From Pseudomonas sp. efr-133-TYG-5 (GTDB lineage Bacteria > Pseudomonadota > Gammaproteobacteria > Pseudomonadales > Pseudomonadaceae), in assembly GCF_030209175.1 (NCBI RefSeq), contig NZ_JARVSM010000009.1, positions 186,001 to 250,000 of the forward strand: a stretch of DNA of 64,000 nt, read 5' to 3'. Below, piece by piece: positions 33,317-42,137 of the stretch. Under the pieces are notes generated by a model, which was given only the letters and a program-made list of their open reading frames with translations, made no database searches and was not told where the DNA came from. Made by a program: the position numbers and the translations under genes. Position 1 is the first letter of the stretch, and each line of letters starts with the position of its first letter.

Positions 33317-34066
33317 TTAGATTACCTTCGCTTCGTTTTTCAGTTTCTCGACCAGTTCAGCCACCGACTTGACCTTGATGCCCGCGCTGCGTGCAGCCGG
33401 CGCTTCGACTTTCAGGGTCTTGTTGGTGGAGGCGGTGGAAACGCCCAAAGCGTCCGGAGTCAGCACTTCGAGAGGCTTCTTCTTGGCTTTCATGATGTTT
33501 GGCAGGGACGCGTAGCGCGGCTCGTTCAAACGCAGGTCGGTGGTGACGATGGCCGGCAGTTTCAGCGAAACGGTCTGCGCGCCGCCGTCGATTTCGCGAG
33601 TCACGGCAACGCTGTCGCCGGAGACTTCGACTTTCGAGGCGAAAGTGCCCTGACCGTAGCCGCTCAGTGCCGCGAGCATCTGGCCGGTCTGGTTGTTGTC
33701 GCTGTCGATGGCCTGTTTGCCCAGGATCACCAGTTGTGGCTGTTCCTTGTCGACCACGGCCTTGAGCAGCTTGGCCACGGCCAGGGAGGTCAGGTCTTCG
33801 GCGGATTCGACGAGGATGGCGCGGTCGGCACCCAGAGCCAGTGCGGTACGCAGCTGTTCCTGAGCGGTGGACGGGCCGATGGAGACGACGACGATTTCAG
33901 TCGCAACACCTTTCTCTTTCAGGCGTACGGCTTCTTCCACTGCGATTTCGCAGAACGGGTTCATCGACATCTTGACGTTGGCGAGGTCTACGCCGGAATT
34001 GTCCGCCTTGACGCGAACCTTGACGTTGTAATCCACAACGCGTTTGACAGCTACAAGAACCTTCAT
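33317..34066 (-). CDS. etfB: Electron transfer flavoprotein beta subunit
   Basis: 249 aa. MKVLVAVKRVVDYNVKVRVK and NPFCEIAVEEAVRLKEKG are the N-terminal EtfB motifs; ALALGADRAILVE and LVILGKQAIDSDNNQTGQML follow, with the AMP-binding region and a C-terminal LKNEAKVI recognition-loop part. It is the first gene of etfBA. The leader up to 34616 is shared with the divergent ETF-QO gene and holds the inverted repeat described at 34137-34313. Confidence 0.98.
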   Translation of the reverse strand: MKVLVAVKRVVDYNVKVRVKADNSGVDLANVKMSMNPFCEIAVEEAVRLKEKGVATEIVVVSIGPSTAQEQLRTALALGADRAILVESAEDLTSLAVAKLLKAVVDKEQPQLVILGKQAIDSDNNQTGQMLAALSGYGQGTFASKVEVSGDSVAVTREIDGGAQTVSLKLPAIVTTDLRLNEPRYASLPNIMKAKKKPLEVLTPDALGVSTASTNKTLKVEAPAARSAGIKVKSVAELVEKLKNEAKVI

Positions 34067-34136
34067 GGATTCCTCGTTACTCTCCGGTGAAAAGAAAGTC
34101 GCCTAGGCGAACCTGGCGGTTGATGCTCATCGGGCA

Positions 34137-34313
34137 CAAGGGCACCTCTAAAAACGCCGGCCTGTGTACGGGTAACTCCACGTTGCGAAGGGGCTGACCG
34201 TTCGTCAGTGGTGACCGACGGGTCATTCAACTTCGCGGTGTGTAAACTGCGCGCCGAACCTGCGCTGCGCATCACCGTGTACCGCCTACGCCCTGTCTTT
34301 AGAGGTGCTCTTG
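34137..34313. repeat. MITE-like element with 18-nt terminal inverted repeats
   Basis: CAAGGGCACCTCTAAAAA at the left end and its inverted partner TCTTTAGAGGTGCTCTTG at the right pair at 16 of 18 positions, enclosing about 140 nt without a coding frame. The size and end structure resemble a small non-autonomous insertion element, though no target duplication is evident. Confidence 0.55.
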
Positions 34314-34442
34314 AAACCACCATTCAGCCTACGGCGAGCGCAAAACCGCCCGTATCTTGACCGGAACGCCCATTCTGGTCAATACGCCAAAATGCCCCGT
34401 CATAAGCCGCGCTTCTTTGATTTCTCTGGGCTTGAGGCGATT

Positions 34443-34456
34443 CAAACAAACGTTTG
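34443..34456 (+). promoter_or_regulatory. PsrA-type operator
   Basis: CAAACAAACGTTTG is an inverted repeat, CAAAC-N4-GTTTG, matching the PsrA consensus (G/C)AAAC-N2-4-GTTT(G/C). It ends 2 nt before the -35 box of the ETF-QO promoter. PsrA responds to long-chain fatty acids and is known to control etf genes in Pseudomonas. Confidence 0.75.
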
Positions 34457-34458
34457 TA

Positions 34459-34487
34459 TTGGACGCTAGGAGTGGTGTAGATATAAT
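34459..34487 (+). promoter_or_regulatory. Sigma70 promoter of ETF-QO
   Basis: TTGGAC (34459-34464), a 17-nt spacer and a perfect TATAAT (34482-34487). Expected start is near 34494, giving a leader of about 120 nt. The PsrA-like box lies directly upstream of the -35. Confidence 0.8.
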
Positions 34488-34615
34488 GCGCCGCCTAGAG
34501 AGAAAGGTGGTTTGCCCATTATTACCCTTGACGTTAACGTAAAGGCAATAACGGATGCGACACCGAACCTCCAAATTAGAAAAAAAACTGTTGAGCCTTG
34601 AGTAGGAGATAGCCT

Positions 34616-36280
34616 GTGGAACGCGAATACATGGAATTCGACGTGGTCATCGTCGGTGCCGGCCCCGCTGGCCTGTCCGCCGCCTGCCGTCTGAAGCAGA
34701 AGGCCGCCGAAGCCGGTAAGGAAATCAGCGTCTGCGTGGTCGAAAAAGGCTCCGAAGTCGGCGCACACATCCTCTCCGGCGCGGTATTCGAACCACGCGC
34801 TCTGAACGAACTGTTCCCGGACTGGAAGGAACTCGGCGCCCCGCTGAACACCCCGGTCACCCGCGATGACATTTTCGTGCTGAAAAACGCCGACAGCGCG
34901 CAGAAAATCCCCGACTTCTTTGTGCCCAAGACCATGCACAACGAAGGCAACTACATTATTTCCCTGGGCAACCTGTGCCGCTGGCTGGCCCAGCAGGCCG
35001 AGAACCTGGGCGTGGAAATCTACCCGGGCTTCGCCGCCCAGGAAGCGCTGTTCGACGAGAACGGCATCGTTCGCGGGATCATCACCGGTGATCTGGGCGT
35101 CGACCGCGAAGGCAATCCGAAGGAAGGCCTGTACACCCCGGGCATGGAACTGCGTGGCAAATACACGCTGTTCGCCGAAGGTTGCCGCGGCCACATCGGC
35201 AAGCAGCTGATCAAGCGCTTCAACCTCGACAGCGACGCCGATGCCCAGCACTACGGCATCGGCCTCAAGGAAATCTGGGAAATCGACCCGGCCAAGCACC
35301 AGCCGGGCCTGGTGGTCCACACCGCCGGCTGGCCGCTGGACATCATGGGCACCGAGAACACCGGCGGCTCGTTCCTCTATCACCTGGAAAACAACCAGGT
35401 GGTCGTCGGCCTGATCGTCGACCTGTCCTACAGCAACACCTACCTGTCGCCGTTCGACGAATTCCAGCGCCTCAAGCATCACCCGGTGCTCAAGCAGTAC
35501 CTGGAAGGCGGCAAGCGCATCAGCTACGGCGCGCGTGCAATCTGCAAGGGTGGCCTCAACTCGCTGCCGAAAATGGTCTTCAAGGGCGGCGCGCTGATCG
35601 GTTGCGACCTCGGCACCCTGAACTTCGCCAAGATCAAAGGCAGCCACACGGCGATGAAGTCGGGCATGCTCGCCGCTGAATCCGTGGCCGATGCGCTGTT
35701 CGCTGAAAAGGACGGCACCGAAGAGCTGACCAGCTACGTCGACGCCTTCAAGAACAGCTGGCTGCACGAAGAACTGTTCGCCAGCCGCAACTTCGGCCCG
35801 GCCATCCACAAGTTCGGCGCCATCGTCGGCGGCGGTTTCAACTGGCTGGACCAGAACATCTTCGGCGGCAAACTGCCGTTCACCCTGCACGACACCAAGC
35901 CGGACTACGCCTGCCTCAAGCTCGCGGCCGACTGCAAGAAGATCGACTACCCGAAACCGGACGGCAAACTCAGCTTCGACAAACTCAGCTCGGTGTTCAT
36001 CTCCGGTACCAACCACGAAGAAGAACAGCCGTGCCACCTGAAGCTGACCGACCCGAGCATCCCGCTGGCCAAGAACCTGCCGCTGTACGATGAACCGGCG
36101 CAACGCTACTGCCCGGCCGGCGTGTATGAAGTGATCACCAAGGAAGACGGCGAGAAGCGCTTCCAGATCAACGCCCAGAACTGCGTGCACTGCAAGACCT
36201 GCGACATCAAGGACCCTTCGCAGAACATCACCTGGGTCACCCCGGAAGGCGCCGGCGGCCCGACGTACCCGAACATGTAA
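34616..36280 (+). CDS. Electron transfer flavoprotein-ubiquinone oxidoreductase
   Basis: 554 aa. Inner-membrane-associated FAD and [4Fe-4S] enzyme that reoxidises ETF and reduces ubiquinone. FAD-binding VVIVGAGPAGLSAACRL is at about residues 10-26; GAHILSGAVFEPRALNEL, GGLNSLPKMVFKGGALIGCD and GTLNFAKIKGSHTAMKSGM follow. The ferredoxin-like C-terminus RYCPAGVYEV plus CVHCKTCDIKDPSQNI gives the four cluster cysteines. The GTG at 34616 is preferred: TAGGAG lies 7 nt before it, and the ATG five codons later has no site. Transcribed divergently from etfBA, as expected for a shared fatty-acid response. Confidence 0.97.
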   Translation: MEREYMEFDVVIVGAGPAGLSAACRLKQKAAEAGKEISVCVVEKGSEVGAHILSGAVFEPRALNELFPDWKELGAPLNTPVTRDDIFVLKNADSAQKIPDFFVPKTMHNEGNYIISLGNLCRWLAQQAENLGVEIYPGFAAQEALFDENGIVRGIITGDLGVDREGNPKEGLYTPGMELRGKYTLFAEGCRGHIGKQLIKRFNLDSDADAQHYGIGLKEIWEIDPAKHQPGLVVHTAGWPLDIMGTENTGGSFLYHLENNQVVVGLIVDLSYSNTYLSPFDEFQRLKHHPVLKQYLEGGKRISYGARAICKGGLNSLPKMVFKGGALIGCDLGTLNFAKIKGSHTAMKSGMLAAESVADALFAEKDGTEELTSYVDAFKNSWLHEELFASRNFGPAIHKFGAIVGGGFNWLDQNIFGGKLPFTLHDTKPDYACLKLAADCKKIDYPKPDGKLSFDKLSSVFISGTNHEEEQPCHLKLTDPSIPLAKNLPLYDEPAQRYCPAGVYEVITKEDGEKRFQINAQNCVHCKTCDIKDPSQNITWVTPEGAGGPTYPNM

Positions 36281-36298
36281 GTCGAACAGCTGAACATC

Positions 36299-36325
36299 AA
36301 GGCTCCCGAAACGGGGGCCTTTTTG
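36299..36325 (+). terminator. Rho-independent terminator after ETF-QO
   Basis: AAGGCTCCCGAAACGGGGGC plus CTT forms a ten-base-pair stem with an AAA loop, followed by TTTTT. It begins 18 nt after the stop. Confidence 0.9.
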
Positions 36326-36355
36326 TTGCCCACAAATTAGTGCATCACATCACCC

Positions 36356-36452
36356 CCTGTGGGAGCTGGCTTGCCAGCGATGGGGTCGTGCCAGTCAAGA
36401 TGGGGCGCGGCCTGGACCACCGCCTTCGCTGGCAAGCCAGCTCCCACAGGGT
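36356..36452. repeat. REPIN (GCTGGCAAGCCAGC family)
   Basis: CCTGTGGGAGCTGGCTTGCC and the inverted CGCTGGCAAGCCAGCTCCCA enclose about 45 nt, at the junction of convergent ETF-QO and AraC genes. Same family as the elements at 7.1 and 47.5 kb. Confidence 0.9.
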
Positions 36453-36463
36453 GACGCAAACCC

Positions 36464-37354
36464 TCAGGCCGCGCGCTCATCCCCCGGACTGCGCTCGAAG
36501 TAGCGCTTGTACTCGCGACTGAACTGCGACGTGCTCTGATACCCGACGCGATGCGCCACCTGCGCCACACCCAGCCCTTCGGCGACCAGCAAGGTCTGCG
36601 CCTTGAGCAGGCGCAGACGCTTGAGGTACTGCACCGGCGACAACAGCGTGCTGCGCTTGAAATGCTCGTGGAACGTGGAAACGCTCATGTTTGCGCAGCC
36701 GGCCAGCGTTTCGACATTCAGCGGCTCGGTGTAATGCGCATGCAGATGGCTGATCGACGCCGCCACGCGGGCAAACTGGCCCTGCTGTTCGACCAGCGCG
36801 CGCAGCACATCGGCCTGCGGACCGCGCAACGCGGTAAACAACAGTTCGCGCACCCGTGCCGGTCCGAGAATCTGGCATTCCAGCGGATCGTGCAGGCAAC
36901 GCAACAGCCGTTCGACACAGCCACGCATGTCATCGTCAAGCACCACCGAGGTCATCGACTCCGGCGTCTGCGCCGGAATGTGCCGCCCCGGCGCCAGCCC
37001 CATGGCCAGCACCAGTTCACCGAGCAGCACCCGGTCGATGGCCACCGACACGCCCAGCAATGGCGCATCCGGCAAGGCGAAGGTCTCGCACTCGAACGGC
37101 ACCGGCAGCGCCTGAATCAGGTAGTGCCCGGCGCCGTATTCCAGGGTGCGCGGGCCGAGGAACGCCAGTTTGCTGCCCTGGGCGATGATCATCAGGCTCG
37201 GCTCATAAATGTGCGGGCCACGCGCCACGTCGCAACTGGCGCGCAGGACCTGCACGCCGGGCACCCCGGTCTGGCTGTAGCCGTCGCGGAGCGCCAGCGG
37301 CTCGATCAACGAAACCAGCGTGGCATTGGCATCAAGGTGACGGGTCAACTGCAT
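36464..37354 (-). CDS. AraC-family transcriptional regulator
   Basis: 296 aa. An N-terminal cupin-like sensor of the AraC_N type (GPHIYEPSLMIIAQGSKLAF, YLIQALPVPFECE) is followed by two helix-turn-helix units from about residue 195: VETLAGCANMSVSTFHEHFK and LGVAQVAHRVGYQSTSQFSR, ending EYKRYFERSPGDERAA. ATG 37354 with GGAG fits the family length. It is divergent from the zinc alcohol dehydrogenase gene with 191 nt between starts, so it most likely regulates that dehydrogenase (a frequent pairing in proteobacteria). Confidence 0.9.
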   Translation of the reverse strand: MQLTRHLDANATLVSLIEPLALRDGYSQTGVPGVQVLRASCDVARGPHIYEPSLMIIAQGSKLAFLGPRTLEYGAGHYLIQALPVPFECETFALPDAPLLGVSVAIDRVLLGELVLAMGLAPGRHIPAQTPESMTSVVLDDDMRGCVERLLRCLHDPLECQILGPARVRELLFTALRGPQADVLRALVEQQGQFARVAASISHLHAHYTEPLNVETLAGCANMSVSTFHEHFKRSTLLSPVQYLKRLRLLKAQTLLVAEGLGVAQVAHRVGYQSTSQFSREYKRYFERSPGDERAA

Positions 37355-37545
37355 CGGAGGGGTCTTCAGAAAATTCACGGAAAAAGGCAGGCAAGCATCA
37401 TCGCAGATCCTTTTGCCAATGCGCTTGCCCAGACCTGCATGCCGGAGGATTAGGCATGACACCCGGAGAAATCGCCATGGCCGGACAAGCGGCCGGCGCC
37501 CAGAATGCGCCGCCTCACTTGTCACTGCTTTTGCGAGGTTTCCTC

Positions 37546-38598
37546 ATGTACACCGCCATCGGCTACGCCGCCCAATCGGCCACCACGCCCCTCGCCCCGA
37601 TGAAATTCGAACGCCGCAGCCCGCGCCCCGACGACGTGGCGATCGACATCCTGTATTGCGGCGTCTGTCACTCCGACATCCACCAGGCACGCAACGAATG
37701 GGGCATCGCCGTTTACCCGCTGATGCCGGGCCACGAGATTGTCGGAAAAGTCACCGCTGTCGGTGCGAATGTCACTAAGCACAAAGTAGGCGACCTGGTC
37801 GGCGTCGGCTGCATGGTCGACTCGTGCCGCAGTTGCGAAGCCTGCCAGGCCAACCTCGAGCAATACTGCCTCGAAGGCCCGACCATGACCTACGCCACCC
37901 CGGATCGGGTCGACGGCAGCAACACCATGGGCGGTTATTCCGACAGCATCGTGGTCAGCGAACACTTCGTCGTACGCATTCCGGAAAAACTCGCCCTGGC
38001 CAGCGCCGCGCCGATCCTCTGCGCCGGCATCACCACCTACTCGCCGCTCAAGCACTACGGCGTCAAGGCCGGGGACAAGGTCGGCATTCTCGGCATGGGC
38101 GGCCTCGGTCACATGGGCATCAAGTTCGCCAAGGCCATGGGCGCCGAAGTGACGCTGTTCACCCGTTCGGCGAGCAAGGCCGAGGAAGGTCGTCGTCAGG
38201 GCGCCGACCATGTGATCGTCTCCACCGACGCCGAGCAGATGCAGGCGGCGGCGGGTTACTTCGATTTCCTGCTCGACACCATTCCGGTGCAGCACGACCT
38301 CAACCCGTACCTCGACACCCTGCGCTTCGACGGCGTGCACATTCTGGTCGGCCTGATCGAACCGGTGAATCCACCGGTCCACGCCGGCAAACTGGTGATG
38401 AGCCGCCGGGTGCTGGCCGGCTCCCTGATCGGTGGCGTCGCCGAAACCCAGGAAGTGCTGGATTTCTGCGCCGAGCACAACATCACCTGTGACATCGAAA
38501 TGCTCGACATCCGCCAGATCAACGAGGCCTACGCGCGGATGATCGCCGGTGACGTCAAGTACCGTTTCGTGATCGACATGGCGACGCTGAAAGTCTGA
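37546..38598 (+). CDS. Zinc-dependent NAD(P) alcohol dehydrogenase (CAD/YahK family)
   Basis: 350 aa. Catalytic zinc ligands are in YCGVCHSDIHQARNEW and PGHEIVG; structural zinc cysteines are in CRSCEACQANLEQYC; the coenzyme fold has GILGMGGLGHMGIKFAK. The group reduces aldehydes to alcohols with NADPH (cinnamyl alcohol dehydrogenase/YahK type). ATG 37546 follows GCGAGG. Divergent from the AraC gene, which probably controls it. Its stop is 4 nt from the end of the convergent IclR gene. Confidence 0.93.
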   Translation: MYTAIGYAAQSATTPLAPMKFERRSPRPDDVAIDILYCGVCHSDIHQARNEWGIAVYPLMPGHEIVGKVTAVGANVTKHKVGDLVGVGCMVDSCRSCEACQANLEQYCLEGPTMTYATPDRVDGSNTMGGYSDSIVVSEHFVVRIPEKLALASAAPILCAGITTYSPLKHYGVKAGDKVGILGMGGLGHMGIKFAKAMGAEVTLFTRSASKAEEGRRQGADHVIVSTDAEQMQAAAGYFDFLLDTIPVQHDLNPYLDTLRFDGVHILVGLIEPVNPPVHAGKLVMSRRVLAGSLIGGVAETQEVLDFCAEHNITCDIEMLDIRQINEAYARMIAGDVKYRFVIDMATLKV

Positions 38599-38602
38599 TC
38601 CC

Positions 38603-39406
38603 TCAGACCTTCAGTCCCAGTTCCGCCGAGAGCCGGGCTGTGACCCCTTTGATCAGGGGAATCAGCTCGGCCATTTTTTCCAGCGGCATGTACGGCACGG
38701 TGCTGGCGATGCTGATCGCCGCGACGATGCGTTTGCTCGCATCGCGGATCGGCGCCGCCACGCAGCGGATCGACGGTTCGTTGTCTTCCAGATCGAACGC
38801 GTAGCCACCGGCCACGTACTCGGTCATGCGCTGCTCGAGCTGTGGCCACGACTGTTGCGGGTGCTGCGGCCAGAACTGACTTTTCCCACCCGCCGGCAGG
38901 CTGATGTCGTACAGCCGTTGCCAGTCTTGCGGCGAGTCGTCGAGCATCAGCGCCTTGCCGATCCCGGTGCGCGCCAGCGGCATGCGATGGCCAACCCGCG
39001 AACGCATTTCCGGGCCGTTGCGCCCAGGATTCTTCAACAGGTACAGCACCTCGTCGCCCTCGCGGATGCCCAGGTGCACGGTGTCGCCGGTCAGCGCCGA
39101 CAACTCGTCCAGATACGGCCCGGCCAGGCTCACCAGCGGCAATTCCTCGCGCGCCTGAAACCCCAGTTCGATCAGCTTCGGCCCCAGCAGATAACCGATT
39201 TGCGGCACCACACGCAGATAGCGCTCATCCACCAGGCAACTGGCCAGGCGATGGGTGGTGCTGCGCGTGGTGCCGATCAGCCGGGCGATTTCCTTTAGAT
39301 CGCGGGCGCCGCTGGCCACAGCCTGCACCACACCGAGGCCACGCAGCAGGGTCTGGGTGCCAGTGGGCGCGGCGTCCTTGGCGGTTTTTGGGGCATCTTC
39401 CTGCAT
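38603..39406 (-). CDS. IclR-family regulator, probable galactonate/galactose operon regulator
   Basis: 267 aa. Winged helix near residues 30-70 (RDLKEIARLIGTTRSTTHRL) and the IclR effector domain (YLDELSALTGDTVHLGIREG, GNPGRN-like loop, RVGHRMPLARTGIGKALM, IRCVAAPIRDASKRIVAAIS). Last gene of the dgo region: dgoK, dgoA, dgoD, MFS transporter, iclR, all on the same strand. IclR proteins often control sugar-acid catabolism, so it is a good candidate to bind the TCCCA-N5-TGGGA operator that stands before dgoK and the sugar dehydrogenase; this is inference. Confidence 0.9.
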   Translation of the reverse strand: MQEDAPKTAKDAAPTGTQTLLRGLGVVQAVASGARDLKEIARLIGTTRSTTHRLASCLVDERYLRVVPQIGYLLGPKLIELGFQAREELPLVSLAGPYLDELSALTGDTVHLGIREGDEVLYLLKNPGRNGPEMRSRVGHRMPLARTGIGKALMLDDSPQDWQRLYDISLPAGGKSQFWPQHPQQSWPQLEQRMTEYVAGGYAFDLEDNEPSIRCVAAPIRDASKRIVAAISIASTVPYMPLEKMAELIPLIKGVTARLSAELGLKV

Positions 39407-39466
39407 ATCCAGCCTTTACCGTTGAGCGAGGGAACGGGCGGCATTATGGTCGCCCGACACGGACGA

Positions 39467-40777
39467 CTACAACTCGATGCGCTCGACCTTGCCGACCAGC
39501 AGCACGTAGGACAATGCACCGATCAGCGCCAGCACGGCGATGTAGGTGATCGCCGGAGCGAACGAATCACCGCTGGCGAGGAAACCGATGACAATCGGCG
39601 TGGCAATCGCCGACAGATTGCCGATGAAGTTGAACACCCCACCGGTCAGCCCCAGCAGACGCGCCGGCGCCAGTGTCGAGACCAGCGACCAGGTGATCGA
39701 TGCCAGCCCGTTGCCGAAAAACGCCAGGGCCAGGAAGGCAATCACCAGCGGCGTCGACTCGACTAAGTTGGCGCCAATGATCGAGGTGGAAATCAGCAGG
39801 CCGGCGATGATCGGCAACTTGCGCGCAAACCCCACCGTGCAACCGCGCCGGATCAGCCAGTCGGAGAAGAACCCGGAACACAGCACGCCAATGAACGCGG
39901 CGAGAAACGGCAGCGACGCCAGCAGCCCGGACTTGATGAAGTCCATGCCGCGGTATTTCACCAGGTAGGTCGGGAACCAGGTGAGGAAAAACCACAGCGT
40001 CGAATTCAGACAGAACTGACCGAGGTAGATCCCCCACAACTTGCGCCTGGTCAGGACGATGCCCAGATCGGTCCAGCTGAACCTGGCTTTGACCTGGGTC
40101 GTTTCGGCCTGGATGTCGACCAGCCCGCCGCCCTCGCGGATCAGCTCGATCTCGGCGTCGTTGGCACCACGGAAATCCCGTGGCTCGCGATACACCGCAT
40201 ACCAGATCGCGGCCCACAGGATGCCCACCGCACCGGTGACGACAAACACCATGTGCCAGCCGAACTCGTGTTGCAGCCAGGCGAGAACCGGCGTGAGAAA
40301 CGCCAGGCCAACGAATTGCCCGGAGGTGTAGAAACCGATGGCCGTGGCGCGCTCTCGCTCCGGGAACCAGGTTGTGACCACCCGGCTGTTGATCGGATAG
40401 GCCGGCGCCTCCAGTGCGCCAACGGCCATGCGCAACACGAACAGCGCGATGAAGCTGGCGGCGAAACCGAGCATCACCGTGGCCAGCGACCACAGCAACA
40501 GCGCCACGCTGTAGAGAATGCGCGGCGGCACCCGATCCACCAGCCAGCCGCCGGGGATCTGCATGGCGGCGTAGGTCCAGCCGAACGCGGAGAAAATCAG
40601 CCCGACATGCACCGGATCGATACCCAGTTCGCTGGTCAGCGCCGGGGCGGCAATCGACAGGTTGCTGCGGTCGAGGTAGTTGATGACCACGGTGATGAAC
40701 AACAGCACCATGATGAAGAATCGCTTGCGGCTGGGCGTGACTAAAGACGCCTGCCCGGTGAGGGTTTGCGGTTGCAT
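39467..40777 (-). CDS. MFS transporter, probable galactonate/hexonate permease
   Basis: 436 aa with twelve predicted helices. ACS-family (anion:cation symporter) features: RFFIMVLLFITVVINYLDRS at helix 1 and SAFGWTYAAMQIPGGWLVDR with its R-x-x-P pattern. Long central loop of about 30 residues between helices 6 and 7. The setting between galactonate dehydratase and an IclR regulator indicates a D-galactonate or related sugar-acid proton symporter (DgoT type). Gene order and strand agree with membership in the dgo transcript, though a REPIN lies in the gap. Confidence 0.87.
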   Translation of the reverse strand: MQPQTLTGQASLVTPSRKRFFIMVLLFITVVINYLDRSNLSIAAPALTSELGIDPVHVGLIFSAFGWTYAAMQIPGGWLVDRVPPRILYSVALLLWSLATVMLGFAASFIALFVLRMAVGALEAPAYPINSRVVTTWFPERERATAIGFYTSGQFVGLAFLTPVLAWLQHEFGWHMVFVVTGAVGILWAAIWYAVYREPRDFRGANDAEIELIREGGGLVDIQAETTQVKARFSWTDLGIVLTRRKLWGIYLGQFCLNSTLWFFLTWFPTYLVKYRGMDFIKSGLLASLPFLAAFIGVLCSGFFSDWLIRRGCTVGFARKLPIIAGLLISTSIIGANLVESTPLVIAFLALAFFGNGLASITWSLVSTLAPARLLGLTGGVFNFIGNLSAIATPIVIGFLASGDSFAPAITYIAVLALIGALSYVLLVGKVERIEL

Positions 40778-40842
40778 GGGGAGCGCCTCTTCTTATGTTT
40801 ATTGAGGTCGGGGGTATGCAGATCTCCGCTCCATGGAGATCA

Positions 40843-40920
40843 ACCTGTGGGAGCGAGCTATCGGGCGACACCGGTTTCGAATGTGCCGCCCTCTTCGCGA
40901 GCAAGCTCGCTCCCACAGTG
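40843..40920. repeat. REPIN between dgoD and the MFS gene
   Basis: CCTGTGGGAGCGAGCTATCG and the inverted CTCTTCGCGAGCAAGCTCGC flank about 30 nt. Unusually it stands inside a same-strand operon rather than between convergent genes, so it may set the relative level of the transporter mRNA. Confidence 0.85.
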
Positions 40921-40942
40921 TCAGGGGTGGGTCAGGAAAGAC

Positions 40943-42091
40943 TCACCACTCGGCGAAGCTGCCGTCGGCATGCCGCCAGATCGGGTTGCGCCAGCGGTGG
41001 CCGACGGCCGCGCGTTCGATCACGTACTCCTCGTTGATCTCGATACCCAGGCCCGGGCCATTGGGGATCCTGACGAAGCCCTGGTCGTAGTCGAACACCC
41101 GCGGATCCTTTACGTAGTCGAGCAAATCGTTGCTCTCGTTGTAATGGATGCCCAGGCTCTGCTCCTGGATGAACGCGTTGTAGCAGGCCGCGTCGAGTTG
41201 CAGGCACGCCGCCAGCGCAATCGGCCCCAGCGGACAATGCAGCGCCAGCGCCACGTCGTAGGCTTCGGCCATGTTGGCGATCTTGCGGGTTTCGGTAATG
41301 CCGCCGGCGTGGGAGGCGTCCGGCTGGATGATGTCGACGTAACCTTCGCTGAGCACGCGCTTGAAATCCCAGCGCGAGAACAGCCGTTCACCCAGAGCAA
41401 TCGGCGTGCTGGTCAGCGGCGCCAATTCCTTCAGCGCTTCGTAGTTTTCGCTGAGCACCGGCTCTTCGATGAACATCAACTTGTACGGATCGAGTTCCTT
41501 CATCAGCACCTTGGCCATCGGCTTGTGCACGCGGCCGTGGAAGTCGACGCCGATGCCGACGTTCGGCCCGACCGCATCGCGCACCGCGGCGACGTTGGCC
41601 AGTGCCAGGTCGACTTTCTCGAAGGAGTCGAGGAATTGCAGTTCCTCGGTGCCATTCATCTTCACCGCGGTGAACCCCCGGCTCACCGCCTCTTTCGCGG
41701 CACGCGCGGTGTCGGCCGGACGGTCGCCACCGATCCACGAATAGACGCGGATCTTGTCGCGCACCTGGCCGCCAAGCAGATCGCTGACCGACACCCCGAG
41801 CGCCTTGCCCTTGATGTCCCACAGCGCCTGGTCGATGCCGGCCAGGGCGCTCATGTGGATCGCGCCGCCCCGGTAGAAGCCGCCGCGATAGAGCACGGTC
41901 CAGATGTCTTCGATGTTGCGCGGGTCTTTGCCGATCAGGTAGTCGGACAATTCCTCGACCGCAGCGGCCACGGTGTGCGCGCGACCTTCGACCACAGGCT
42001 CGCCCCAGCCGGTGACACCCTCGTCGGTCTCGACCTTGAGGAAGCACCAGCGCGGCGGCACGATGAACGTGGTGAGTTTGGTGATTTTCAT
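40943..42091 (-). CDS. dgoD: D-galactonate dehydratase
   Basis: 382 aa, the enolase-superfamily mandelate racemase subgroup. It converts D-galactonate to 2-keto-3-deoxygalactonate. N-terminal TTFIVPPRWCFLKVETDEGV and GEPVVEGRAHTVAAAV; metal ligands in GIGVDFHGR, FIEEPVLSENYEAL and ERLFSRWDFK; catalytic His region DASHAGGITETRKIANMAEA and HCPLGPIALAACLQ. The near-identity to E. coli DgoD in these motifs is clear. It is 46 nt downstream of dgoA. Confidence 0.95.
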   Translation of the reverse strand: MKITKLTTFIVPPRWCFLKVETDEGVTGWGEPVVEGRAHTVAAAVEELSDYLIGKDPRNIEDIWTVLYRGGFYRGGAIHMSALAGIDQALWDIKGKALGVSVSDLLGGQVRDKIRVYSWIGGDRPADTARAAKEAVSRGFTAVKMNGTEELQFLDSFEKVDLALANVAAVRDAVGPNVGIGVDFHGRVHKPMAKVLMKELDPYKLMFIEEPVLSENYEALKELAPLTSTPIALGERLFSRWDFKRVLSEGYVDIIQPDASHAGGITETRKIANMAEAYDVALALHCPLGPIALAACLQLDAACYNAFIQEQSLGIHYNESNDLLDYVKDPRVFDYDQGFVRIPNGPGLGIEINEEYVIERAAVGHRWRNPIWRHADGSFAEW

Positions 42092-42137
42092 CTTCTTGTC
42101 TCTCTTGTAGATGCAGCGCTCGCAGCGCCGGAAAGTC

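Larger units (their letters stand above)
34067..34615. other. Divergent control region between etfB and ETF-QO
   Basis: 549 nt without a gene. The right 175 nt contain a PsrA-like box and a near-consensus sigma70 promoter for ETF-QO. The left half contains a long inverted-repeat element (34137-34313). The etfB promoter must also lie here, but I cannot place it. Confidence 0.7.
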
